Shown here: one piece after another, positions 27,131 through 34,250 of the stretch
How the letters are laid out: every line of letters begins with the position of its first letter
Numbering within the stretch: position 1 is the stretch's first letter
NCBI GenBank assembly: GCA_900545585.1
Contig: UQZR01000008.1
Span: 1-64,000, forward strand
Source: an uncultured Eubacteriales bacterium
GTDB taxonomy: Bacteria; Bacillota; Clostridia; Oscillospirales; Oscillospiraceae
DNA length: 64,000 nt
Direction: 5' to 3'
The notes under the pieces: generated by a model
The model's database searches: none
What the model was told of the DNA's origin: nothing
What the model saw: only the letters and a program-made list of their open reading frames with translations
Translations under genes and position numbers: made by a program

Positions 27131-27712
27131 TTACCTCTTGTAAATGACCTTATCCACCAGGCCGTATTCCCTGGCCTCCTCGGCGATCATCCAGTGATCC
27201 CGCTCGGAGTCGGCCTTCACCTGCTCCACCGGCTTGCCGGTATTCTCGGACAGGATCTTGTTCAGCCTCTGCTTGATCTTCAGGAAGTGCTCCACATCGA
27301 TCTCCATGTCCGTCACCTTGCCCTGCGTACCTGCGGAGGGCTGATGGATCATGATCTCGGCATTGGGCAGCGCGATGCGCTTGCCCCTGGTGCCGGAGGA
27401 CAGCAGGAAGGCACCCATGCTGGCGGCCATGCCGATGCAGATGGTGGACACATCGCACTTGATATACTGCATGGTATCGTAGATAGCCATGCCCGCGGTC
27501 ACGCTGCCGCCGGGGCTGTTGATGTACATCTGGATGTCCTTATCGGGATCCTGCGCCTCCAGATACAGCAGCTGCGCCACGACCAGGCTGGCGGTGGTAT
27601 CGTTCACTTCTTCGCCCAGGAATACGATACGGTCGTTGAGCAGACGGGAAAAAATGTCGTAGGACCGCTCGCCGCGGTTGGTCTGCTCCACAACATAGGG
27701 AACTAAGCTCAT
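27131..27712 (-). CDS. clpP: ATP-dependent Clp protease proteolytic subunit
   Basis: Serine protease of 193 aa forming the tetradecameric chamber. The catalytic triad is Ser98 (GMAASMG), His123 (IMIHQP) and Asp172, at the canonical positions. It is preceded by its own good promoter in the gap after tig, and followed by clpX. Order tig-clpP-clpX-lon-engB is the usual Firmicute proteostasis cluster. Confidence 0.98.
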   Translation of the reverse strand: MSLVPYVVEQTNRGERSYDIFSRLLNDRIVFLGEEVNDTTASLVVAQLLYLEAQDPDKDIQMYINSPGGSVTAGMAIYDTMQYIKCDVSTICIGMAASMGAFLLSSGTRGKRIALPNAEIMIHQPSAGTQGKVTDMEIDVEHFLKIKQRLNKILSENTGKPVEQVKADSERDHWMIAEEAREYGLVDKVIYKR

Positions 27713-27744
27713 AAAATAAACCTCCTGTAAAAGATAGCTACCAG

Positions 27745-27772
27745 ATTATACCCACCCGCATATGATTTTCAA
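27745..27772 (-). promoter_or_regulatory. Promoter of clpPX
   Basis: TTGAAA (complement 27767-27772), 16 bases, TATAAT (27745-27750). No CtsR tandem heptad or CIRCE was seen here. Confidence 0.65.
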
Positions 27773-27784
27773 AAGCGCTCTCTC

Positions 27785-29173
27785 TTATTCTGCGTCTTTT
27801 TCCGCGTCCTTCTTAGCGGTCTTCTTGGCAGGAGCCTTCTTGGCAGCCTTCTTCTCCACGACCTCGCCCTCGGCCTCCAGCTCGGCCTTCTCCTCGGCGG
27901 GAGCCACAGCCACGGCGCTGTCCGCCACCAGCTTCACGACCTTCTCGCGGATGACCTGCTCCTTCACATCCTCGGGACGCAGGTACTTCTTCACGGTGTC
28001 CAGATCCATGCCGTATTTCTCGGCCACGGACTTCATCTCGCTCTCCACGTCCTCGTCGGAGGCCTCCAGGCCCTCGGCCTTGATGATGGCTTCCACTGCC
28101 AGATCCATCTTCACCTGATCGGCAGCGGGACCCTGCGCCTGCTTGCGGAAGTCGGCCTCGGCGGTGTTGGTCATCTTCAGATACTGGTCAAAGGGGATGC
28201 CCTGAGAGGCCAGCTGCTGCTTGAACTGCTCCATCATACGCTCGGCCTGCAGCTCCACCATCTCCTCGGGGATGTCGGCCTCAATGCCCTCGGCCACCTT
28301 GGCCATCAGCACGTCCTCAAAGGCGCGCTGGGCGGACTCGGTACGCTCGGCGGTCAGCTTCTTCTTGATGTCGGCCTTCAGATCCTTCAGGGTGTCGAAC
28401 TCGGACACATCCTTGGCGAACTCGTCGTCAATGGCCGGGACCTGCTTCTCCTTGACCTCGTTGACCTTCACATGGAAGACCACGGGCTTGCCGGCCAGCT
28501 CGGGGGTATAGTTCTCGGGGAAGGTGATGTCGATGTCCTTCTCCTCGCCGGCCTTCATGCCGATGAGCTGATCCTCAAAGCCCGGCACGAAGCTGCCGGA
28601 GCCGATCTCCAGATCGAAATTTTCACCCTTACCGCCGTCGAAGGCCACGCCGTTGTCGAAGCCCTCGAAGTCGATGTCGGCGGTGTCGCCCTTCTTCACG
28701 GCGCGCTCCACGGACACCAGACGACTGTTGCGGTCGGCCATCTCCTTCAGGCGGGCGTTGACGTCGGCGGCGACCACCTTGACCTCCGCCTTGGGGGCCT
28801 CTAGGCCCTTGTACTGGCCCAGCTTCACCTCGGGATACACGGCCACGGTGCACTTGAACACCACGCCGTCCTTGGTGCAGGACTCCAGCTCCACCTGGGG
28901 ATAACCCACCACTTCCAGCTCCTGCTCCTTCACGGCCGCCTCGTAGGCGTCGGGCAGGATGATATTGACAGCCTCCTCGTAGAAGACCTCAGCGCCGTAC
29001 ATCTTCTCGATGATCTTGCGGGGGGCCTTGCCGACACGGAAGCCGGGTACGTTGATCTTACCGCGCATCTTCAGATACGCCTTATTGACGGCGGCCTCGA
29101 ACTCCTCGGCGCTCGTCTCGATGGTCAGAGCAACTCTGCTTTTCTCCAGTTTCTCACAGCTTTTCACAGTCAT
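27785..29173 (-). CDS. tig: Trigger factor (ribosome-bound chaperone and prolyl isomerase)
   Basis: Chaperone of 462 aa. The N-terminal ribosome-binding domain contains GFRVGKAPRKIIEKMYG (signature FRxGKxP). The FKBP-type isomerase domain follows around DTADIDFEGFDNGVAF, then the helical substrate-binding arms. The last 30 or so residues form an unusual Lys/Ala/Glu-rich tail (EKKAAKKAPAKKTAKKDAEK). GGAGG lies nine bases before the ATG. No terminator is visible between tig and clpP, so some read-through is likely. Confidence 0.95.
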   Translation of the reverse strand: MTVKSCEKLEKSRVALTIETSAEEFEAAVNKAYLKMRGKINVPGFRVGKAPRKIIEKMYGAEVFYEEAVNIILPDAYEAAVKEQELEVVGYPQVELESCTKDGVVFKCTVAVYPEVKLGQYKGLEAPKAEVKVVAADVNARLKEMADRNSRLVSVERAVKKGDTADIDFEGFDNGVAFDGGKGENFDLEIGSGSFVPGFEDQLIGMKAGEEKDIDITFPENYTPELAGKPVVFHVKVNEVKEKQVPAIDDEFAKDVSEFDTLKDLKADIKKKLTAERTESAQRAFEDVLMAKVAEGIEADIPEEMVELQAERMMEQFKQQLASQGIPFDQYLKMTNTAEADFRKQAQGPAADQVKMDLAVEAIIKAEGLEASDEDVESEMKSVAEKYGMDLDTVKKYLRPEDVKEQVIREKVVKLVADSAVAVAPAEEKAELEAEGEVVEKKAAKKAPAKKTAKKDAEKDAE

Positions 29174-29232
29174 TTGTTTATTCCTCCGTTCCGCATCGGC
29201 CTGTTTTCATAGCAACACCAATGCGATATAAT

Positions 29233-29261
29233 ATGATACCAGATAAGAATGGGAATTTCCA
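29233..29261 (-). promoter_or_regulatory. Possible promoter of tig
   Basis: TGGAAA (complement 29256-29261), 17 bases, TATCAT (29233-29238), about 60 bases before the start. An overlapping TATTAT offers an alternative -10. Weak call. Confidence 0.35.
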
Positions 29262-29273
29262 CTGTTTTTTCTC

Positions 29274-29963
29274 TTATTCGCAAATTTTTTTAGGGACGAA
29301 GTCCAGCCGATCCCCCGCCACCAGTGAAAAATCCGTGCCGTAGTGCATCCCCTCCAGCGCCCGCTTGTGGCTGGCGCCGTGGAGATGGCCGTAAAAGCAC
29401 CGCTTCACGCCGTAGCGCTGCAATAGCCGCAGGATCTCGGGGCATTCGTAGCCCTGATACAGCGGCGGATAGTGCAGGAAGCACAGCTTCTCCCGATCCC
29501 CCGCCGCCTGCAGCGATGTCTCCAGCCGCCCCGCCTCACGGGCCAGCATCTTGCCGTTGTGTGTCCCCTCGCTGTCCAGCTCGTAGAACCAGCCCCGCGT
29601 ACCGCACAGGGCCTTGTCCCCGTAGAACAGGCAGTTGTTGTGCAGGATCTCAAAGGAATCCAGTCCGTTCTCGTCAAAGAACCGCTGCATCTTGGCCACG
29701 GTGTTCCACCAGTAGTCGTGGTTCCCCTTCATCAATATCTTCTTTCCCGGCAGGGCGTGGATAAACCGGAAGTCCTCCAGCGACTCCTCCAGACTCATGC
29801 CCCAGCTCAGATCGCCGCACAGCACGGTAACGTCGTCCTCGTGCAGCGGTGCGAACCCCGCCCTGATCTTGTCCACATAGCCATGCCACTTCTCCCCGAA
29901 GATGTCCATGGGCTTGTCGCTGTTCAGCGACAGGTGCAAATCCCCGATGGCATACAGCGCCAT
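29274..29963 (-). CDS. Calcineurin-type metallophosphoesterase
   Basis: Protein of 229 aa with all motifs of the family in order: GDLHL (about residues 7-11), CGDLSWG, MKGNHDYWW, LHYPP and FYGHLHG. It therefore binds two metal ions and hydrolyses a phosphoester. The substrate is unknown (relatives include nucleotide, cyclic-nucleotide and sugar-phosphate hydrolases). AAAGGAGG precedes the ATG. It is the last gene of the rbgA-rnhB-yraN-dipeptidase run, 28 bases after the dipeptidase gene. Confidence 0.86.
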   Translation of the reverse strand: MALYAIGDLHLSLNSDKPMDIFGEKWHGYVDKIRAGFAPLHEDDVTVLCGDLSWGMSLEESLEDFRFIHALPGKKILMKGNHDYWWNTVAKMQRFFDENGLDSFEILHNNCLFYGDKALCGTRGWFYELDSEGTHNGKMLAREAGRLETSLQAAGDREKLCFLHYPPLYQGYECPEILRLLQRYGVKRCFYGHLHGASHKRALEGMHYGTDFSLVAGDRLDFVPKKICE

Positions 29964-29991
29964 GGCGTCCCTCCTTTCTCCGGCCGCCGCT

Positions 29992-30966
29992 TCACAGCAG
30001 CCTGCGCAGATTGTTCCAGAATATGTCCTCCAGCAGGGCTTTCCCGTACCCCTGCTTCTCCAGCGCCTCGTACAGCTGCGGCACGTCCTCCGCGCCGTTC
30101 ATCCCCGCCGCCAGCGCCTCACAGCCGTCCAGGTCCCCGCCGATGCACAGGGTCTTTTCCCCATCCAGATGCAGGAAGTGCTCCACATGGGCCACCAGCG
30201 CGTCCATGGACGCGCCGCCCACAAAGCCGCGGTACAGGTTGAGTCCCACCACGCCGCCGGTGTCCCGTATGGCGCGGAACATGTCGTCCGTCAGGTTCCG
30301 CCGCTGGGGACACAGGGCCCTGGCGTTGGAGTGGGACGCCACGATGGGCCGTTCCGTCATGCGGTACAGCTCCCAGAACCCCGGGTCCGACAGATGGGAC
30401 ACGTCGGCGTAGATGCCCAGCCGCTCCATCTCTCGAATAAAGCCCCGGCCCCGGCCCGACAGGCCGCGGTCCGGATCGTCGGCGCAGCTGCCGCTGAGGG
30501 CGTTGGCGTTGTTCCACACGGGGTTCACCAGCCGCACGCCCCACGCCGCCGCCTGACGCAGCTTTTCGGTGTCGCAGTCCAGCAGGTCCGCGCCCTCCAC
30601 GCTGAGGAATGCCGCCGTCCTGCCGCTCTCCGCCGCCGCGTCCGCCTCCGCGCCGCTGCGGCACAGCACGGCCATGTCGCCGTTCTCCGCCAGCTCCCGC
30701 AAAAACCAGTCGTGCATCTGGCAGCAGCGCTGCCACGCCGTGCCCTCCGGCAGGCGCTTCACGTCGTCGTACAGGGCGAAGAACTGGCCACGTCTGGCAA
30801 AGCCCCTGTCCCGCAGCAGGTCCACGTGGCCGCAGTTCTGCCGCAGGCCGCCGCCGGTCTTGAAAAAGGCCCTCTGCTCCTGCTCCGTCTCACCGTAGTC
30901 GGCCACCGGCCCCGTCTCCATGCAGCGCCAGATGGTGTCGCAGTGGGCGTCGAAATATGATATCAC
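29992..30966 (-). CDS. Membrane dipeptidase (peptidase family M19)
   Basis: Zinc dipeptidase of 324 aa. Metal ligands are visible as YFDAHCDT at the N-terminus, the Glu in LSVEGADLL, and the His residues in DVSHLSDPGF and VASHSNAR, with GGDLDG later. No signal peptide is seen, so it is probably cytosolic and trims dipeptides, including D-amino-acid ones in some relatives. The start is GTG (complement 30964-30966) behind GGGGAGTGA. It follows yraN by 15 bases. Confidence 0.88.
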   Translation of the reverse strand: MISYFDAHCDTIWRCMETGPVADYGETEQEQRAFFKTGGGLRQNCGHVDLLRDRGFARRGQFFALYDDVKRLPEGTAWQRCCQMHDWFLRELAENGDMAVLCRSGAEADAAAESGRTAAFLSVEGADLLDCDTEKLRQAAAWGVRLVNPVWNNANALSGSCADDPDRGLSGRGRGFIREMERLGIYADVSHLSDPGFWELYRMTERPIVASHSNARALCPQRRNLTDDMFRAIRDTGGVVGLNLYRGFVGGASMDALVAHVEHFLHLDGEKTLCIGGDLDGCEALAAGMNGAEDVPQLYEALEKQGYGKALLEDIFWNNLRRLL

Positions 30967-30981
30967 CGTTTGGTCACTCCC

Positions 30982-31371
30982 CTATTCAAAGGCGTTTTCC
31001 AGATATTCTATGCGGACGTTCTCCCGGCTATAAGGGCTGTCCGCATAGACCTCCGCCACATCGAAGCGTGCCGGACAGTCCAGCTGCTTCTCGCACAGGT
31101 AGTACAGTGCCGTCTTTTTCAGCCGTCTCTGCTTGGCCGGGGTCACATACTCCCGGGGCAGACCCATGTCCGTGTTGGAGCGGGTCTTGACCTCCACGAA
31201 GCACAGGACGTCCCCGTCCCAGGCGATAAGGTCGATCTCGCCGAACCGGCAGTGGTAGCTGTGGGCCGCCAGCCGGCAGCCCCGCTGCCGCAGGTACTCC
31301 GCCGCCAGCGCCTCGCCCCACGTCCCCTCAGACCGTCCGCCCTTTTCCGGGGCGGGCTTTACCGCGCTCAT
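30982..31371 (-). CDS. YraN/UPF0102 family protein
   Basis: Protein of 129 aa with the restriction-endonuclease-like fold of the YraN family: GEALAAEYLRQRGCRLAAHS, then CRFGEIDLIAWDG and FVEVKTRS, which carry the nuclease-like acidic and Lys residues. Cellular function is not established; a Holliday-junction-type nuclease has been proposed for the family. The ATG overlaps the rnhB stop as ATGA, with GGGAGG upstream. rnhB-yraN linkage is typical. Confidence 0.9.
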   Translation of the reverse strand: MSAVKPAPEKGGRSEGTWGEALAAEYLRQRGCRLAAHSYHCRFGEIDLIAWDGDVLCFVEVKTRSNTDMGLPREYVTPAKQRRLKKTALYYLCEKQLDCPARFDVAEVYADSPYSRENVRIEYLENAFE

Positions 31372-32000
31372 CGCTTTGCCTCCCACTTTTTCAGGAAGCT
31401 GCGCCGATGCTCCGGACAGGGGCCGTATTTGTCCAGCATTTCATAGTGCAGCTTGGTACCGTAGCCCTTGTGCTTTGCGAACTGGTACTGGGGATACGCC
31501 TTGTCCAGCACCTCCGTCACGTAGTGGTCACGGCTCACCTTGGCCAGGACGGACGCCGCCGCGATGGACGCGGACTTGCCGTCGCCGCCCACGATACACC
31601 GGTGCGCTGTGGAGATGGCGGCACTGTGTCCCTTGTCCCGATTGCCGTCGATGAGGGCCATGTCCGATGTCACGGAAAGGCCGTCGATGGCCATCTGCAT
31701 GGCCTTCATGCGGGCACTGAGGATGTCAGTCGCATCGATCTCCGATGCCTCCACCCATGCAACGGACCAGGCGATGGCCCGCTCTTTTATCAAGGGAAAC
31801 AGCATTTCCCGCTTTTTCTCCGTCAGCTTTTTGGAGTCGTTCAGCTCCGGCAGGTCATAGTCCTCCGGCAGGATCACCGCCGCTGCATATACCGGCCCCA
31901 TCAGCGGGCCCGCGCCGGCCTCGTCCACGCCGCACACCGCGGTATAGCCCTGCTCCCGCGCCTCCCGCTCAAAGACCCAGAGGTCCGCCGTCTCTCTCAT
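31368..32000 (-). CDS. rnhB: Ribonuclease HII
   Basis: Enzyme of 210 aa removing ribonucleotides from DNA hybrids. Acidic active-site residues are in GVDEAGAG (Asp26, Glu27), AMQMAIDGL and ALIDGNRD. The usual Gly-Arg-Gly motif that recognises the ribose 2-prime hydroxyl reads Gly-Ala-Gly here (Ala30), an unusual change. The ATG overlaps the rbgA stop as ATGA. It sits in the rbgA-rnhB-yraN order conserved in Firmicutes. Confidence 0.94.
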   Translation of the reverse strand: MRETADLWVFEREAREQGYTAVCGVDEAGAGPLMGPVYAAAVILPEDYDLPELNDSKKLTEKKREMLFPLIKERAIAWSVAWVEASEIDATDILSARMKAMQMAIDGLSVTSDMALIDGNRDKGHSAAISTAHRCIVGGDGKSASIAAASVLAKVSRDHYVTEVLDKAYPQYQFAKHKGYGTKLHYEMLDKYGPCPEHRRSFLKKWEAKR

Positions 32001-32866
32001 TTTCCGCAGTCCTCCACCGTCTCCAGTGTAAAGCGTCCCAGCTTGCCGCCTCTGAATTCATCCAGCAGGATACGGGCCATGCGTTCGGTATCCACCTGCG
32101 CGCCCCGCATAAGGAAGCCCCGCTTCCGTCCCGCTTTTTCCAGCAGCTCGTAGCCGCTGTCGCCTTCTTCCACATCGATCCTGTACCGCTCCCGCAGCAC
32201 GTCGGCGTAATGGGCGGCCAAATAGTCCATCAGATAGCAGGCCAGTTCCTCGATGTCCAGCACGTCATCCTTGATAGCGCCTGTAAAGGCCAATCGCTTG
32301 CCAACCTCTGTGTCATCAAACTTTGGCCACAGAATACCCGGCGTATCCAACAGCTCCAGCGTGGCGTCCACCGGCACCCACTGCTTGGAGCGGGTGACAC
32401 CCGGCCGGTCCTCGGCTCTGGCAGTCTTGCGCTTGGCCACCTTGTTGATAAACGTGGATTTTCCCACGTTGGGGATGCCCAGCACCATCACGCGGATGGT
32501 GCGGCCCACCTGCCCCTTCTCGGCGTAGGCCGCCAGCTTATCCTTCAGCAGCTCCCGCACGGCGGCGGCGAATTTCTCCGTGCCCACGCCGCCCCTGGCG
32601 TTGGCCTCCAGCACCGCAAAGCCTTGTGCGCGAAAGGCTGCGGCCCACTTCTTCGTCTCGGCGGGGTCCGCCTGATCCACGCGGTTCAGCACCATCAGGC
32701 GGGGCTTGCCCGCCGTCAGCTCGTCCACGTCGGGGTTGCGGCTGGACTGGGGGATACGGGCATCCACGATCTCGCACACCGCGTCCATGTGGCCGATCTC
32801 GGATACGATCATCCGCTTGGTTTTTGTCATGTGCCCGGGAAACCAGCTGAGCCCTTCGATCTGCAC
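31997..32866 (-). CDS. rbgA: Ribosome biogenesis GTPase RbgA (YlqF)
   Basis: Circularly permuted GTPase of 289 aa for late 50S assembly. The motif order is G4 (NRVD), then G1 (GIPNVGKST), then G3 (DTPG), with SWFPGHMTKTKR at the N-terminus. The start is taken as the GTG at complement 32864-32866, eight bases after AGGAGG; the GTG three codons earlier overlaps that site. The leader carries duplicated palindromes listed at 32897-32951. rplS lies upstream beyond a terminator. Confidence 0.94.
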   Translation of the reverse strand: MQIEGLSWFPGHMTKTKRMIVSEIGHMDAVCEIVDARIPQSSRNPDVDELTAGKPRLMVLNRVDQADPAETKKWAAAFRAQGFAVLEANARGGVGTEKFAAAVRELLKDKLAAYAEKGQVGRTIRVMVLGIPNVGKSTFINKVAKRKTARAEDRPGVTRSKQWVPVDATLELLDTPGILWPKFDDTEVGKRLAFTGAIKDDVLDIEELACYLMDYLAAHYADVLRERYRIDVEEGDSGYELLEKAGRKRGFLMRGAQVDTERMARILLDEFRGGKLGRFTLETVEDCGK

Positions 32867-32896
32867 GGCGCACACCTCCTCTGGTAAATATTTCCG

Positions 32897-32951
32897 TTCA
32901 TCATGAATGCATCAGGAAGCTTTTATTTCCGTATTTGCCCTTCATGATGAA
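32897..32951 (-). repeat. Two TTCATNATGAA palindromes in the rbgA leader
   Basis: TTCATCATGAA (complement 32941-32951) and TTCATGATGAA (complement 32897-32907) are each palindromic and are exact reverse complements of each other. Each is followed on the minus strand by ACGGAAATA. The predicted rbgA transcript starts near 32954, so both copies lie in the leader. They could be DNA operators, or two arms of one RNA hairpin with a 33-base loop. Confidence 0.6.
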
Positions 32952-32960
32952 TTTTCCAAC

Positions 32961-32988
32961 AGTATAGCATAATTTTCCCCTGCTGCAA
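32961..32988 (-). promoter_or_regulatory. Promoter of the rbgA operon
   Basis: TTGCAG (complement 32983-32988), 16 bases, TATACT (32961-32966). Confidence 0.6.
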
Positions 32989-33003
32989 AGGGGGAAAGAC
33001 GGC

Positions 33004-33032
33004 AAAAAGCGCCCACAGACGTGGGCGCTTTT
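33004..33032 (-). terminator. Terminator of rplS
   Basis: Minus-strand stem of 12 bases (AAAAGCGCCCAC and complement) with a four-base loop, followed by five T. Confidence 0.88.
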
Positions 33033-33050
33033 CTGATCTCAGGGGGTCGC

Positions 33051-33389
33051 TTACAGCTTCTCGCGGATCTTGGCTGCCTTACCAACACGGTCGCGCAGGT
33101 AGTACAGCTTGGCGCGGCGGACATAGCCGTGACGCACCGTCTCGATCTTCTCAATGGACGGGGAGTGAACGGGGAACACCTTCTCCACGCCGACGCCGTA
33201 GGACAGGCGGCGGACGGTGATGGTCTCCTCGATACCGCCGTGCTTCTTGGCGATGACAGTGCCCTCGAAGACCTGGATACGCTCACGGGCGCCTTCCTTG
33301 ACCTTCACGTGTACGCGGACGGTGTCGCCCACCAGTACCTGGGGTACTTCCTTCAGCTGCTTCTCGTTCAGAGCTTTGATGAGATCCAT
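33051..33389 (-). CDS. rplS: 50S ribosomal protein L19
   Basis: Complete L19 of 112 aa with [20 protein letters not shown] near the N-terminus, the Arg/Lys-rich core, and the closing [26 protein letters not shown] precedes the ATG. It is a single-gene unit with its own promoter and terminator. A leader of about 97 bases precedes it. Confidence 0.98.
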   Translation of the reverse strand: MDLIKALNEKQLKEVPQVLVGDTVRVHVKVKEGARERIQVFEGTVIAKKHGGIEETITVRRLSYGVGVEKVFPVHSPSIEKIETVRHGYVRRAKLYYLRDRVGKAAKIREKL

Positions 33390-33486
33390 GGATTTTTCCT
33401 CCTAAAAATATAGGTGTTCATGCCGCTATTTGTGTGATGTCCGCACTTTTCGGGACACCGGCGACAGAGGACCGCCCTTTTTACGC
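33390..33486 (-). promoter_or_regulatory. rplS leader, possible L19 autoregulatory element
   Basis: The predicted start near 33486 leaves about 97 leader bases with GC-rich arms, for example TGTCC pairing with GGACA around 33437-33460. Firmicute rplS genes often carry an L19-binding leader. I cannot confirm the Rfam motif by eye. Confidence 0.35.
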
Positions 33487-33492
33487 CATGAT

Positions 33493-33521
33493 AGAATAAC
33501 ACAGAAGCTCGGAAAATGCAA
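33493..33521 (-). promoter_or_regulatory. Promoter of rplS
   Basis: TTGCAT (complement 33516-33521), 17 bases, TATTCT (33493-33498). Confidence 0.55.
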
Positions 33522-33587
33522 GAGATTTCTTCATATTTTTCTGCAATTTTGTGTGTTTTCTCGCTGAATCCGGGAAATGACGGGGCA

Positions 33588-34250
33588 TTATCGAAAATCC
33601 CGCCCCTCGGCATCCAGAATGGCGCGGCGGCGGACGCGGAGGAAGTCCGGCGTCAGCTCCGGCAGGCAGCGCTCCACCGCCTTTTCCAGCAGCTGGGGAT
33701 TTAATCCGGGATTCTGGGCCAGCACCGTCACCGTGCCGGTGACAACACCCTCTCCCTCTGTAAAGGAAAAGTCCTTTATCATGGGCGCGATATCAACGTC
33801 TGCCAGATCTTTGCGCTTGGTGCGCTTCTGGATCACCAGCTCCTGACGCCCCAGCAGCTCTGTCAGACGGGCGGCGGCCTTTTCCGGCACGCCGTTATCG
33901 TACTCCAGTGTCAGGTCCGCCCGCAGATATGTCAGCTCCCGCACGGGACGGACGGCGGGATAGCAGTCCAGCACCCGCAGGCCGCTGGGCATGCCGGTGT
34001 TCAGCTTCTCCGCGATGCCGCTGCCGTCGGTATCCTGCGTCACCTCGAAGTCCAGCAGCTCGCAGTCACTGGACTGGCCCACCGGCAGGGGCAGGACGAT
34101 GGAGATGATGGGATGGGGGTGATAGCCCTGGGAGTGCTTGATATCCAGCTCTGTGCGGGGAAAGGCGCGCTGGAACGTGCGCAGCAGGTCCAGATGGGAG
34201 ATATAGGACGCCTGAGCCTCCTTGATAAACAGCAGCCGCAGCTTAGACAT
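33588..34250 (-). CDS. TIGR03936/DUF2344 radical-SAM-linked protein
   Basis: Protein of 220 aa beginning LRLLFIKEAQASYISHLDLL, with RAFPRTELDIKHSQGYHPHP and a C-terminal RVRRRAI segment. It matches the family that almost always follows, or is fused to, the TIGR03960 radical SAM protein. It overlaps that gene by eight bases here. Function is unknown; a role in RNA or ribosome modification is suspected from the usual neighbours (rng, rplU, rpmA), which are not present in this window. Confidence 0.87.
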   Translation of the reverse strand: MSKLRLLFIKEAQASYISHLDLLRTFQRAFPRTELDIKHSQGYHPHPIISIVLPLPVGQSSDCELLDFEVTQDTDGSGIAEKLNTGMPSGLRVLDCYPAVRPVRELTYLRADLTLEYDNGVPEKAAARLTELLGRQELVIQKRTKRKDLADVDIAPMIKDFSFTEGEGVVTGTVTVLAQNPGLNPQLLEKAVERCLPELTPDFLRVRRRAILDAEGRDFR

